Positions 11,460 to 23,800 of a DNA stretch of 64,000 nucleotides are shown piece by piece. The first letter of the stretch is position 1, and every line of letters starts with the position of its first letter. Made by a program: the position numbers and the translations under genes. The stretch covers positions 124,001 through 188,000 of the forward strand of contig JBAIAA010000238.1 of assembly GCA_037893245.1 (NCBI GenBank). Reading direction: 5' to 3'. This DNA comes from Crossaster papposus. Taxonomy: Eukaryota; Echinodermata; Asteroidea; Velatida; Solasteridae. The notes beneath the pieces are model-generated. The model worked only from the letters and a program-made list of their open reading frames with translations. It did not search any database and had not been told where the DNA came from.

Positions 11460-11800
11460 CGGTATTCCAACTGCGCATGTGCACAACAAGATGCAACAAT
11501 TTTTCTCGCGGGATAAACACGGCAGACGTGGTAACTGGTAACCGAATCCGCATTCTCTGTATGTTCTTGTGAAATCGAAAAGACGATGGGCACTTTGTTC
11601 GAACACAAGTTTGGCCACACAAAACACCTGAAAACACCAAAACGTAAAACAAAAAATGTTACTTACAAATGTAGTAACTTTAGAACAAGACGATCTCTTT
11701 AAATTTGCTGGTACCCGCTATGCTTTTGCACGCAATCGGTGAAATATTGTTTATCCCGAAAGAAAAATCGTCAAATCTTCATGTGCGCATGTGCTAGTGG
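11460..11800. repeat. Foldback with ~50-bp imperfect arms
   Basis: gcgcatgtgcacaacaagat plus its extension near 11470-11520 pairs with the inverse of 11748-11796 (gtttatcccg and gtgcgcatgtgc words). No ORF of note. Confidence 0.65.
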
Positions 11801-11966
11801 GATAAGCAGTGGGATACGGAAGACACTTAATACTAACCGGTGTAGCGGTTCGCGTTATTTTTTTTTCAGGAGCTGGGTGGTGCGTGAATGTATGAGAAAG
11901 AGCAATGACAACTCATATACGTTAAAGAACTATAAAGAATTATAAAGAACGGCTTTCTCAACCAAC

Positions 11967-12040
11967 TCGCCAATAGCATAGTTGGTAAAGAGGAGAGCTA
12001 TAGATCGAAAGGTCTGCGGTTCGAATCCGACTCGTTAACG
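11967..12040 (+). ncRNA. tRNA-like sequence (A and B boxes), likely SINE head or tRNA pseudogene
   Basis: TAGCATAGTTGG (11974-11985) fits an RNA polymerase III A box and GGTTCGAATCC (12018-12028) a B box, at tRNA-like spacing. The acceptor and anticodon stems do not pair well, so I do not call a functional tRNA. Confidence 0.4.
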
Positions 12041-12234
12041 TTTGTTTTTTCTTCTACAATGTCATGGGTTATTTTAATCATTGAACAAGGCTGAAGGGAA
12101 AACCGGGTTAGGGTACATAAGTTTCTTGAAAAATACAACAAGAACCGACAATGGTTAGTTTATAATTATATATATGACTTCCGTGGGATACCGAACTGGC
12201 TTATTCATTATTGACATTGAATTAATGATTGTAG

Positions 12235-12416
12235 GTCAACTCGCCCCCTGACCGACTCGCCCCTTACCTACTCGCCCCTTACCAACTCGCCCCCTGACCG
12301 ACTCGCCCCTGACCGACTCGCCCCTTACTAACTCGCCCCCTGACCGACTCGCCCCCTGGCCGACTCGCCTCCTGACCGACTCGCCCCCTGACCGACTCGC
12401 CCCCTCGTTTGATTTA
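12235..12416 (+). repeat. Left minisatellite arm of the foldback
   Basis: About ten variant units of actcgccccctgaccg; variants include ccttacc and cctggcc. Confidence 0.9.
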
Positions 12417-12996
12417 TGGACCTTGTACGATCGATGTACATAACATCATGTATATTCGTTACCATAAAATTCGTCATTTTGAGGAATAAAAACGAACTCT
12501 CAACTTAGACATTTTGCGGACTGATCAGAGGAAGCAAAAAATAGGCTGCAAATGCGACTTCCAAGAAATCAATGGAAACGGACATCCGTCTTTCCAATAT
12601 TCTTCCTCAAGTAAAGTTGTGTACAATTTATTTACATTAGGCATATAGGCCTACAAAGAAATGATTCAAATATTATAATTATAAGGAGAAATCTACAAAG
12701 TGATGAACTGGACTGGACTCCCGCGAACAATAAATGACGGCGATTCCGAACCCCCGCGCATGTTCAAGTTTGGCGAACTTTTGGAAACTTAAAAATACGA
12801 ATGTTGACTTTGCAATTTTTTTGGCATTTGCATCCTTCGCAAATCGTTCGCGTGCCCCGCAAAAACCCACCCTAAAGCATGCATAAAAACGGTCTATGGA
12901 TGTGTCTTTACAAAGTTCGTGCTTTTTATGTTCTGAATATTCTCAGGTCTAACACGACATGTACCAAACGTCTTATAAAATGTGAAAATCACATTT

Positions 12997-15780
12997 AGGG
13001 CAGTTTCACGGGAAAGGTTGCAAAATGAAAAATAGGTAATCGATGCTTTATTTCACAAGAAGACTTTGTGGGAATTTGCTGGTTTTTGTCCTACAAGGAC
13101 CTCTATGTTGTAGGAGTCTCCAAAAATAATTTCACAGTTTTACGTATTGCGATTCTCAAATTATAAGCTCACATGAGTGCTAAAACACAAGATTTGGAGT
13201 CTCATTCACATTTTCTTGGAACTGCAATTGATGAGAAATAAAAATTAAATGCCACAGGAACCACCCAGACTTGCAAGGACATAGAAGTATGTCCCCAAAA
13301 TCTGTACACCAGATTTCATTAGGCTGGGCCAACTCGTTTTTTTGTTATGCTATTTTGAGTGAGACGTTGATTTGTTCGTTAAAGGTTTTTTCAAAATGTC
13401 CTTTCCTGAACATGATATTTTTTTCTAGAATGAAAAGAAAGGAAACACAACTTATTGCCTGTCAAAATTATGCTACATACTCCAGTAATAAAATATAAAA
13501 ATATTGGAATTGGGAAATCACAGGTAAATTTTATAAAGCAGCAGTCGCATATGCCACGCAAATGTTCGTTAAAAATGTCCTTTCCTGAACATGGCCTCCC
13601 CTTTTTTACATGAAGTCAGAGATAAAACTTGTTTGACATAAACATGTACCTAGGGGTAGACTTACTTGATTTAACAGACTATACAAAGATTCAGACTCGA
13701 ACCCTGCTTGCTGTTGTGACATTGTCGTTAAACTGCATTGTCCTTTCCTGAACATATAGTTTAACAGAGTACTTGCAAAAGCCAGTGTTGCTTAAATTTG
13801 ATGAAGTATATGCTTATATTGTCTGTAGAGTTTATGTTTTAAAATTAAAACCAACTATGGCCAGAAAGTGTTAGTGTTTTGTTCTTACAGGTCATTTACT
13901 CACTCGTGTTTACACACAATACGAGTACACATGTGCATATACATTTATCTTTACAAGTCACACTTAAATCCAATATTTGTCAGGAATTGGCTGATCTACA
14001 GTTTCATATCATCACTTTCACAAAATACATGCATTAGTTTGAGTCAATTTTATTATAATTTACTGTTTTAGTCTAGTTCTGTGTATTCAAGTGTTCAGGA
14101 AAGGACACTTTTTTTTTAACGAGTTGAGCAACATCTGTTAGACACTCTTTTAACAGTTCTTTCTGTGTTTCCAGCCATTTCATTAGTTTTACCTATGTAT
14201 CAGAGCTTTGTGACACACACGGTTAGTTTGCGAGGGTTGCTATTTTCTGTTAAAGTACATGTATACACAAATGTAGGACCATGTTGAACATTGTTAAAAT
14301 GTGTGTCCTTTCCTGAACATAAATGAAAATGATATATGTATTTAACCAAAAACTTCTGAAGTAATTTTATCAGAATTTTGTGTAAAACAATAAATTTGTC
14401 AAGATTGGTATTCTTTTATTGAAATTGTCACTGAAAAACTTGTATATTGATCATTGTTAAAAATTGTGTCCTTTCCTGAACATGTTTAAAACATTTAACA
14501 AGGAACAAGTACAGATATACACATGAACCTTCATCCATGCATACAAGTGTACAAATACTTCAAACTGTTTTGGGCTTGATGTGCCTATTCCTTAGACCCC
14601 ATTTTGTAGAAAGCACCATGCTGACTGAATAAAGTTCACTGGATAATAGTTTAATTATCTAAGCATTTCTTGTTGGGGCATACACTGTACGTGTATCAAT
14701 GTCTCAATTTAAAGTTATTTTCACCAGCAATGATTATTAATCATTTAAAGTGATGGACATTACTTTAGTTTACATGTACTTTATTGTCATGTAGGAAATG
14801 CACGGTGCTATGCTACATGTAGAACTTGTTAAATATTGTGTCCTTTACTAAACGTAAATACACAGCAGTTAGTTGCAGCATTAACAAGGTACAAACTGAT
14901 CTGCCTCACAAATGTATAACCTCCCAACTCTAAAAAAAAGAAAAACACCTAAATAACACTTTTACAAATAAATAAGTTACTCTAACATGCTTTACCTACA
15001 TGTAGTATGTTGGTGTACATGTATGTAGTAACACATCATGCACGCTGTATATCAAACATATTTTATCAGTTTTATTTAATTTTCTTAACAAACTATGTTC
15101 ATGCTATTACATTGCTACTCTATTGCCACTCTTTATTAGTTTTAAGGTTATATTTCTTGCGAAGTTCATTCTCATAAGATCAAATTTTAGACCGAATGTA
15201 GTATTTGTTAAAATTGTTGTCCTTTCCTGAACACAATGAACCCTTTTCATAGCCATGATAAAGACCATGGTAACTCTATAACGCAGCACACTATCAATGC
15301 AATTTCTTTGCCAATTGTTCTACCATGCATACAGCCCTTGGACAAAAGTGCAAATAATCAGCAGGCTGCATGGTTTCCTGTAAAACAGAAATGAAAGTTT
15401 GTATTTCAAGGAAAACAAGTTATAAAACTGAATTTTCCGTCAATATATGAAATTACATGTCATTTTTCGTAGCCTAGAGTGCATTAATATTCAAGACATG
15501 ACTACTGTAATGACTTTCAATCATTTTAAAGCAACTCCAAGCATGTTTGAGATGTGGAATTAGCAGTTTATGATACCTACCTCCATTTCACCAATTCTAT
15601 AGTCTGCAAAGTGTAAAGTGTCTTAAAATTTTAACGAAAAAATGTTTCAGCTCTGCCATTCACATTTTCTAGTACCTTTATGTATGTACTTTCAACAAAT
15701 AACAATGTTTTAGCGATACAACAAGTTTCATTTTTGACCCCCCGTGAGACTTTTTTGCAACCTTTCCCGTGAAACTGCCC
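12997..15780. mobile_element. 2.8-kb non-autonomous DNA transposon with 28-bp TIRs and internal motif array
   Basis: The ends GGGCAGTTTCACGGGAAAGG (continuing 8 bp more) are perfect inverted repeats, flanked on both sides by TTTA (4-bp duplication). There is no coherent ORF. The interior holds eight copies of a motif TTGTTAA-spacer-GTCCTTTCCTGAACAT, seven on + and one on -. The inverse of this motif resembles the TIR core (TTCA-GGAAAGG-AAAA), so the copies may be internal transposase-binding sites. The superfamily is unknown. Confidence 0.8.
13399..15234. repeat. Dispersed motif GTCCTTTCCTGAACAT, eight copies
   Basis: Copies start at 13399, 13577, 13740, 14091 (minus strand), 14305, 14468, 14840 (degenerate) and 15219. 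Most are preceded by gttaa a few bases upstream. Spacings run from 163 to 379 bp, with sequences between copies unrelated. Confidence 0.9.
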
Positions 15781-16451
15781 TTTAACACCATCGGACATAC
15801 AAAATACCAAAAACAGTCCCCCCTTCTCCAAAAGTAGCAACCTCATTGGTCAAATTAGCGACTTTATTGTATTCACTATTTTTTGTCAGCTCTTTGATCT
15901 TGTTTGGTCACCATCTTTCACCCCGTTTGGCGGACTGATCAGAGGGAGCCGACAGTAGAGCTGAGCGTCGTAACACCCAGTTCAATCCCTCATTAAGAGC
16001 GTTCGTTTTCGTAACAAAGAATGGTGGAGTGATTGACAGATTCCCTCATAGCTTCCTTGAAAAGCCCTATTGGGTTAGAAAGCAGTAAACAAAATCGCAT
16101 CAAATTATGCGATCAACTTGTCCCCCCGCGCTCCGAAAAAAACCTCAGAAAAACAAGAACCAAACATGATTATTCCCCCCCCCCCCCAATTTTCTTTAAA
16201 TATATAAAATTGATGTATAAATAAATTGTTATGAGTTTAACTTTTTTGGCTTCGAGGAGGATTTAGGTCTACTGCTTTTTCCTTAATTTCCACCACCAAA
16301 ACGAACATCAAAATGTATTTTCTAAAACTTAGATAAAAATAATCGAGATTAGGGCCTATGCAAGAGAATAATCAAGGAAAAAGTTTGCCCACATCGTCTT
16401 TTCAGTCGAGGGCAAATGATACAAATTATAGAATTAAAAATACATGTAAAT

Positions 16452-16633
16452 CAAACTAGGGGGCGAGTCGGTCAGGGGGCGAGTCGGTCAGGAGGCGAGT
16501 CGGCTAGGGGGCGAGTCGGTCAGGGGGCGAGTTAGTAAGGGGCGAGTCGGTCAGGGGGCGAGTTGGTCAGGGGGCGAGTTGGAAAGGGGCGAGTAGGTAA
16601 GGGGCGAGTCGGTCAGGGGGCGAGTTGACCTGA
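16452..16633 (-). repeat. Right minisatellite arm of the foldback
   Basis: The same units in inverse order and orientation (gggggcgagtcggtca), ending gagttgacct. Confidence 0.9.
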
Positions 16634-17401
16634 CACCGAATTAATTGTAGCCACGTGATACTAAACTTACAGAGAACTTTGTATTCCTCCTGTATTTGCC
16701 TGCCTCAGGACCTCCGTCAATGCTTTGGGTTTCAACATCATAGTCAGTCAACAACTAACTGCTCAAGGCAAGTTGCTTGCGCAGTAAAGTGATTTGAAGA
16801 TCGTGCGTAGTAGGCCTACTGTCACTTACTGTACAGAAAGATCAAGACAAACATCCAAGCTAGTTAGCGAGCTAGTGCTGATCCCGGGAAGGGCGCCACC
16901 ACGTTCCTGGTAATTACGTGTAACTTAGTACGGAAGCATATTTAGGACATGACGAAAAAAATAGGTGCTGTACTAAAAAAAAGGTGCATGTACCTACTTC
17001 CAGGGCCACCATATAAGTCACCAGAATTACTACAACGATGTGTTGAGCTGGGACAAGCGAAATTTGCCCATTTAAAATTTGGTGCCGCAAGCACCTTGGG
17101 AGTTTCCCCCTGAATCTTCAAAGTTGCTTATTAGCAATTTCTTATTTTCATGTACATGCGAATTCTAGAAAAAGCAATTGCTATTTTGTATATGGCCCAG
17201 TGTCCGAGTGATTATCAGTCCCACACGAACACTTTAATCGGTTCCGACTCCCACATTACACATTGATAACTTGTAACCGCACCAAAGATGAGTACCGTTG
17301 TGCTAAGAAAACCGCTGAGTGACGTGAACAGGTTTGGGAGAACTTATTCTTCTCCATATAACCTAGGCAACTATATAGGCAAAAGAACACGGGGTGATGT
17401 C
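16634..17401. other. Region upstream of gene 1, nothing recognised
   Basis: No ORF or repeat stands out apart from one short ccagggccaccata word (17002), shared with the ends of the MITE at 28761. Confidence 0.5.
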
Positions 17402-17510
17402 TAGAAATGAAACCCGCCTGTGTATTACTTGCAGGCAAATAAAAGACGCTAATCGATCGAGTATCTCGATATTAAAAAGGCAGTCTAGCTGGAGAATTGT
17501 GAACGACCGT
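17402..17510 (+). promoter_or_regulatory. Candidate promoter segment of gene 1, duplicated at 18963-19065
   Basis: About 180-290 bp upstream of the chosen ATG lies a block including tctcgatattaaaaaggcag, with an AT-rich TATA-like core, followed by gctggagaattgtgaacgac. The same ~100-bp block recurs inside intron 1. Position suits a core promoter, but no start site can be read from sequence alone. Confidence 0.35.
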
Positions 17511-17690
17511 TAATAAATTGACTTCCATGCAAACTAATTCTACACAATAGCTATTGTTACGGTTACTGTGGAAACCTAGGACGACAAGTTTTATTTTGTT
17601 GACGTGATCAATGCTCATCATACCGTACAAGGGAGTGGTGGGGTTTCTGATTTGGACGCAGATATCAAAGTGAGGAACTGCTGGCTGGAA

Positions 17691-17895
17691 ATGAAAAACC
17701 CGCGTAAAATGTTGGTGTTGGTTTTAGCTTTCGGATGTCTTAGTTCCCTTTCTTTGCAACTTGTACGAGGGAAGATGTGTAGCACCATGATCAAGGCTGC
17801 TGCCGGTGATAATCTGACCACGCTTCGTGACAAGACTTTCGCGGCTTTTAGAACCGAGTGCCGTGGTAAACGAGGCAATCTGAACGACACCAAAT
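17691..17895 (+). CDS. Gene 1 exon 1: signal peptide and N-terminal segment
   Basis: The exon starts at the ATG of MKNPRKMLVLVLAFG, a charged n-region followed by a hydrophobic core; a plausible cleavage site follows LQLVRG. After it comes KMCSTMIKAAAGDNLTTLRD and a basic stretch ending near DTK. The exon ends at a canonical gtaagt donor (17896) after the first base of a codon, which fits the phase of the EGF exons. An in-frame upstream ATG exists at 17604, but it would bury the signal peptide, so I prefer 17691; a third Met at MLVLV is also possible. The exon is nearly identical to 55679-55883. I do not recognise the N-terminal segment as a named domain. Confidence 0.75.
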
Positions 17896-20800
17896 GTAAG
17901 TGATTCTTAAGCACTTTCGATACCAAACACAACTGAATTCAGAGAAAACTGGAAATTGCTAGCGGTTAATTCTAGCATGTTGCTATATACTATTATTATT
18001 ATTATTATTTATTCGGCCAAAACAAGCAACAATCATACAGACAATACATGATATTGAACGGATAAATCAAGATATGTAACAGGATGTATACATTTTACGT
18101 GTAGATCATAAGAGTACAGACTGAAATAAAAAATGGAATGAAAAGCAGAGTATAGTGGGATGGGAGAGAAGAGAAGGGGTACGGGTGTAGAGAGCAACAA
18201 ATTGAAAGTCAAAGTAACAAAACATGTACAAGAAAGCAGCAATTATCAAAACAAGGGATAATAAGTAAAGGCAACATTAATCATAAAGGCAGCAGGATAG
18301 AAACATGACAAAACAAACAACCCATTCTAAGATACATAACAAATCGGGGAGCTAAGCATGGCGGGCTCTATAAAACAGTCTTATTAGAAGACTATTATGT
18401 AAGATTTTGGAGTCTAAAACTCTATAAAAGATTTTGGCAGAAAAAACCCCCAAGATTTTCTAAAATGCCATGATTGCCAACATTATTGAAACATAATTCA
18501 AATTAGAAGGCGAAGTACCCTTTTTTGTTCACGATTGTTTTTTAAAAGGAACAAGCAAAGGCGTTTTTTCTGTAATAAATGTAGAAATGTCATTATGAAA
18601 TGTGATGTGGAAAGATTATCACTCACGAAGGCCACTTTGTTATTTTCAATACGGTAAAAGCTCCCGTCTGATTCCCTTATTTTTCTTCTTTTTTGCCACT
18701 TAGCCGTCACATTTAAGAAGGGCATAGGAGCTCATTTGTTTCTAAAATGGTTCAGGTAGTCAAATCAATCATAAAAAAAGCAGAAACAAATAATGGTCAC
18801 GGGGTCTAGGGATAAGATCCTGCTAGTGGAGGATCATGATCTTCATCGGTGATCAGATTGGTAACCTCGCCAAAAAAATACTACTTTGCAACAACTTTTG
18901 CAGTAAGGAAACCTTCACATATTCTATTAGAGGGGAATTTTTTTACATGAACCAAGTATTGAACCCAGAAATGAAACCCGCCCGTTTATTACCTGCAAGC
19001 AAACAAATAATCGATGGAGTATCTCGATATTAAAAAGGCAGTTTGGCTGGGAAATTGTGAACGACATTTTATTAAATTATGGACAGTGTTTTGCTCACAA
19101 AAGCATGTCAAAATAGTTAAATACGGTGTTTTAAGGCAAATTAGTGAATAAAATCGAAATCGAACAAATTATAACTGTTGAAATGTGTGGCTCTTCGTAA
19201 AAATGGTGACGATTATAGTTCATTAAAGGTAGGATACACAATTTGCAGATATCGAAAATATTTACTATCAAATTATTAAGAAATATCTTACTTATCTGAA
19301 AGTAAATAATGATTAGGCTTGGCATCCAGCAAAATGATTGCGCTAGATATCCTGTAATTATTCCGAAAAAAATTAATTTTATAAAGACAAATTCGCGATC
19401 GCAGGACGGCGATCGCGAAAAAACACAAAAAACAAAAGAATAACTGCTCGACACCGGTTGAAAACAAACGCTGTTTTTCGTGCTTTCCTAGCCTCGGCAT
19501 CCGTGATTGTAAGTCAGACAGGTGAGTTAAACCGTGCATTTACTATAAAATACAACACCCAAATCTACCCATTCAGGCATGATAATTCAAGAAATTACCA
19601 ATGGTGTATCCTAGCTAGTTTAAGAATTTACGTAAACAGGCAAATTGTAGTGGTAATGTGTTTAATTATATTGGGACTCTACCTCCCATAAATAAATTAA
19701 CCAAAATCAACCTTGAGGAAACACGTTAATTATTGTTGTTTTAAATAAACAATGTATATTAAAAGACACGTATTTCCGACACATATGGTAACATTTCTAA
19801 ATTCTGAACAGAAAGTTAGCGGAACTCCACTTCCGATCCTGCCTGATCTATTGGAAGCCGAACGGATTGGAACATTAGTAGAAGGTCATGTGTTTGGTTG
19901 TCAGAAGTATATTACACAGGGCTATTACATGTACATGTACATGTACATGTTGTACATGTAGTGTACAAATGTACAATGTATGTATAATAAATTGCGCTCT
20001 GCGCCCAAAGATCTACGGAAGCCCGTTGGGGCCAGGTACCTCTTTCTCTTTTACAGAGGTGCGTTTCTCTTTTGCGGTGGTGCGCAAACGGGCTGGCCGC
20101 TTGACAGCGTGTGGTAATGATCAAGCGTGTTTGGTTTTCTAGCAGTTGAAAGGCCCCACAGAATTCAGTTTTGGGGGTTTCGATTTGTTTATTTTGTTGC
20201 ATGAGCCTATTTTGTACCGATTTCAGCGAGTGGATTTTGTTCCTTCTCGATGAGTACATCTACTTTGAACTTCAGGACATCTACTTTGAACTACATTTGT
20301 TATCTCATTTTTGTCCATTACTTTTGCAGATTGGATCTATCATAATCAGAAATTTAATCGGTTGGGTATTTTCTATAGACCCACACATACACAATGTACG
20401 TTGATATATAATGATTATACATGTACTATATATTTTTTTTCCAGTTCAAAACAGTTTTTAAATTCCAAGAAAAAAAATTACTTCTAATCTACAGAGATTA
20501 ATAAATCTTTAGGAGTTGCTTTCACTTTTGTTGGTCAGAGTTATTACAAAATGGAAGATCACTAGTATAAACAATGAATAAAAGTGGACCTAGTATCGAC
20601 CCCTGCGGAACACCAGTGTTTACGGACAGACCTTTGATATGGTGCCGCCAATATTCACAGACTGACTACGATCACTTAGGTACGACTTAAACCAATTAAT
20701 TACAGAAGATGACATGTTCACTATTTCTAGTTTCTTTAGTAAGATTTCATGATCAACACAATCAAATGCTTTACTGAGGTCTATAAACACACTGCCTGTA

Positions 20801-23800
20801 ACCGCAAAACACTTGTTTGTTAAGTCGTGTAGAGTGCTTTCAGTTGAGTGCAGGGGTCTAAATCCTGACTGGCAACTAGGAATCAGATTGTTTTCATCAA
20901 GGTATCTATATACCGATGAGTGCACCCATCTTTCTAAAATCTTAGAGATAATTGGCAGTATAGAAATAGGCCGATAGTTACCTGTACTACAATTATCTCC
21001 TCCCTTGTGAATTGGTGTTACTAAAGCATGTTTCCAATCTTTAGGGTATCGCTCACATCTTATAGACAGGTTAAACATACGAGTTAAAGATTTAATGATA
21101 TAAGGTGAAGCGATTTTAATCATTTTTCCAACCGACATGGATGATATTTGCTTTCGAACAAACTCTTCTGTAATAGTTGGTACTTTGCAATCTTCATAAA
21201 GAAAATAAAAAAATAGAGGCGTCAGTATTGTCATCTATTTCAAGTTCACGCAAAGGGTAGTTTCCAGCAGTACGCTTGCCGATTGTTGAAAAGTGTTTAT
21301 TTAATGTATCAGCAATGTTGGCGATATCGTCAATACTTTTCTGGACGGATAACGACGGACGGATAAGGACGAACCAATGTTCCTACGGCCAATGTTCCTT
21401 CAGAAAGAAAATGTAAAGTTGTTAACTTTTATTTGTCTTGCAGATATCAATAAATGTGAGAGTCAACCTTGTTTCAACGGAGGAAATTGTAACGATTTAC
21501 AAAACAGCTACTCCTGTACCTGCATGTCTGGATGGATAGGAATGCGATGCGAAACTGGTAAAGTTTCTGTTTTGAAGTTGTTGGATGAACATTTTGATCA
21601 ACGAACGTTTTATTTTTGATCAACGACTTTTTACTGATATTTGTCGTGTGTGCTGATGATGCTGTGAAATACAAGTCAATTTTTTTTTAAATCTGCCAAT
21701 TAAATTGTCATTGTTGTCGTGTGATTCTCTGCAGATTTCAACGAATGTGATTCCAATCCGTGTTTGAACGGCGGTTTTTGCTCGAATGAGCGCGATCTGT
21801 ATCGATGCACTTGCCAGTCGGGCTGGCAGGGAACCAACTGTAACTTGGGTGAGTATTGAACCAGGGGAGCATTTATGTGACGGTGCAGTGGCTGGGTAGT
21901 ACAGCCTGATGACTGTCGTTTAGAGTGTCAACAAAGAGAGAAAACTCAGCGGGTTCCCAGTCTCCTTTTTATATTTAAGACAAAGAAAGAGAGGATATGG
22001 GAACCAGTCTAGAAAATCTGCATTATGAGGAAAATGTCTAAAGGCTTATTTATACTTCACACAAATGTGAACGCAAAGCGAATTTCACGTCACAAAATAT
22101 TCACTGTGAAATTCACCAGAATTGAAATGTGTTCAAAACAAGTTTACGTTTGCGTCGAGTAAATAAGCCTTTAAATACACTCAACTAAATATGTGATTTT
22201 TATTTTGTTTTTTTATCTTGCTTGTTTTTTGCAGATATCAATAAGTGTTTGAGTAACCCATCTGGTTTGTTTTTTGCAGATATTAATGAGTGTTTGAGTA
22301 ACCCATCTGGTTTGTTTTTTGCAGATATTAATGAGTGTTTGAGTAACCCATCTGGTTTGTTTTTTCAGATATCAATGAGTGTTTGAGTAACCCATCTGGT
22401 TTGTTTTTAGCAGATATCAATGAGTGTTTGAGTAACCATCTGGTTTGTTTTTTGCAGATAACAATGAGTGTTTGAGTAACCCATCTGGTTTGTTTTTTGC
22501 AGATATTAATGAGTGTTTGAGTAACCCATCTGGTTTGTTTTTTGCAGATATTAATGAGTGTTTGAGTAACCCATCTAGTTTGTTTTTTGCAGATATTAAT
22601 GAGTGTTTGAGTAACCCATCTGGTTTGCTTTTTGTAGATATTAATGAGTGTTTGAGTAACCCATCTGGTTTGTTTTTTGCAGATAGCAATGAGTGTTTGA
22701 GTAACCCATCTGGTGTTTTTTCAGATATCAATGAGTGTTTGAGTAACCCATCTGATTTGTTTTTTTGGCAGATATCAATGAGTGTTTGAGTAACCCATGT
22801 GAGAATGATGGTGCTTGTCAGAATCAGAAGAATAAATACCTATGTGACTGTACAGCCGGCTGGGTGGGACCTCAATGCTTACAGAGTACGTTGACAGCAG
22901 TCAGAATTATATCTTATATTTCAAAATTTGTCATTACAAATATGTAACCTGTTACCACAACCTAGCGACATTTTGAAATCAAGATGATGATTTTTTTTAC
23001 GGGTTGCAAGCTTTATTGTGCTACATTGTTGTTGTTTTCACTTATAATTTGGAAAGACATAGCAAAACTTTATGCACATTTTAGTCAGGTCACATAAACT
23101 TTTTTTTCTCTTTTGCTTTCTACAGATATCAACGAGTGTGCAAGCGCACAGTGTCAGAATAGCGGTAACTGTGAGGACCAGGTCAACGGTTACCAGTGTA
23201 ACTGCCTACCAGGCTTCCAGGGAACTCACTGCGAAACCGGTACGAAATTGATACGTTTTATTGACATTGTATTAAAGTATTCTTTTTTTGGACTTTTTTT
23301 GATAATTTATTTTAAAAATGATACATTTGTTAGTTAAAGGATCTAGATACGCTGCGTTATATTTGAGTCTTTCTGGCTTTGAAAAAGTTTACTGTTCAAT
23401 TTCTTTTTCAGTAGTATCATCAAATGGCTGATTATGTATCTTTATCTTTATCTTTTCTTCATTTTTCGGGATATACAAAATCACTGAATTAGACAACAAT
23501 TACAAATAACAAACACTGATCAAGAAACATAACAAAAAACATAACAGAAGACAATACCCAAATAGCTCCCGCAGGATTACCTAAAAGAAACAAGTTTCTG
23601 TCGAGGGGCTCTCCAAACTAATTAGATAATACATTTAAGAATAAATATATTAGATATAAAGGAAACATAAAATAATGGGAACAAAAAATTTAAAAAAAAA
23701 AAAAAAAAATTAAAAACAAATTATTAAAAAAAATATTTATATAGGCCTATAAATATAAATATAATTTAAAAAAAATTAAATACATAAATAAATAAAATTA

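Larger units (their letters stand above)
12235..16633. mobile_element. Foldback element with minisatellite terminal inverted repeats
   Basis: The two ~182-bp ends (12235-12416 and 16452-16633) are inverted copies, each made of about ten units of roughly 17 bp (core GACCGACTCGCCCCCT), both starting from AGGTCAACTCGCCCCC. Homology goes slightly inside (gtttgattta). This is the architecture of foldback transposons such as Drosophila FB/Galileo. No transposase is visible; most of the interior is a second element (12997-15780). A 17-bp word, gcggactgatcagagg with its flanking base, recurs near 12514 and 15932. Confidence 0.8.

Noticed and set aside
11967-12040. Functional tRNA gene
   Set aside because: A and B boxes fit, but acceptor and anticodon stems do not pair. 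Kept only as tRNA-like sequence.
22225-22771. CRISPR-like look of evenly spaced repeats
   Set aside because: The genome is eukaryotic, there are no unique spacers, and each unit is an exon acceptor copy.
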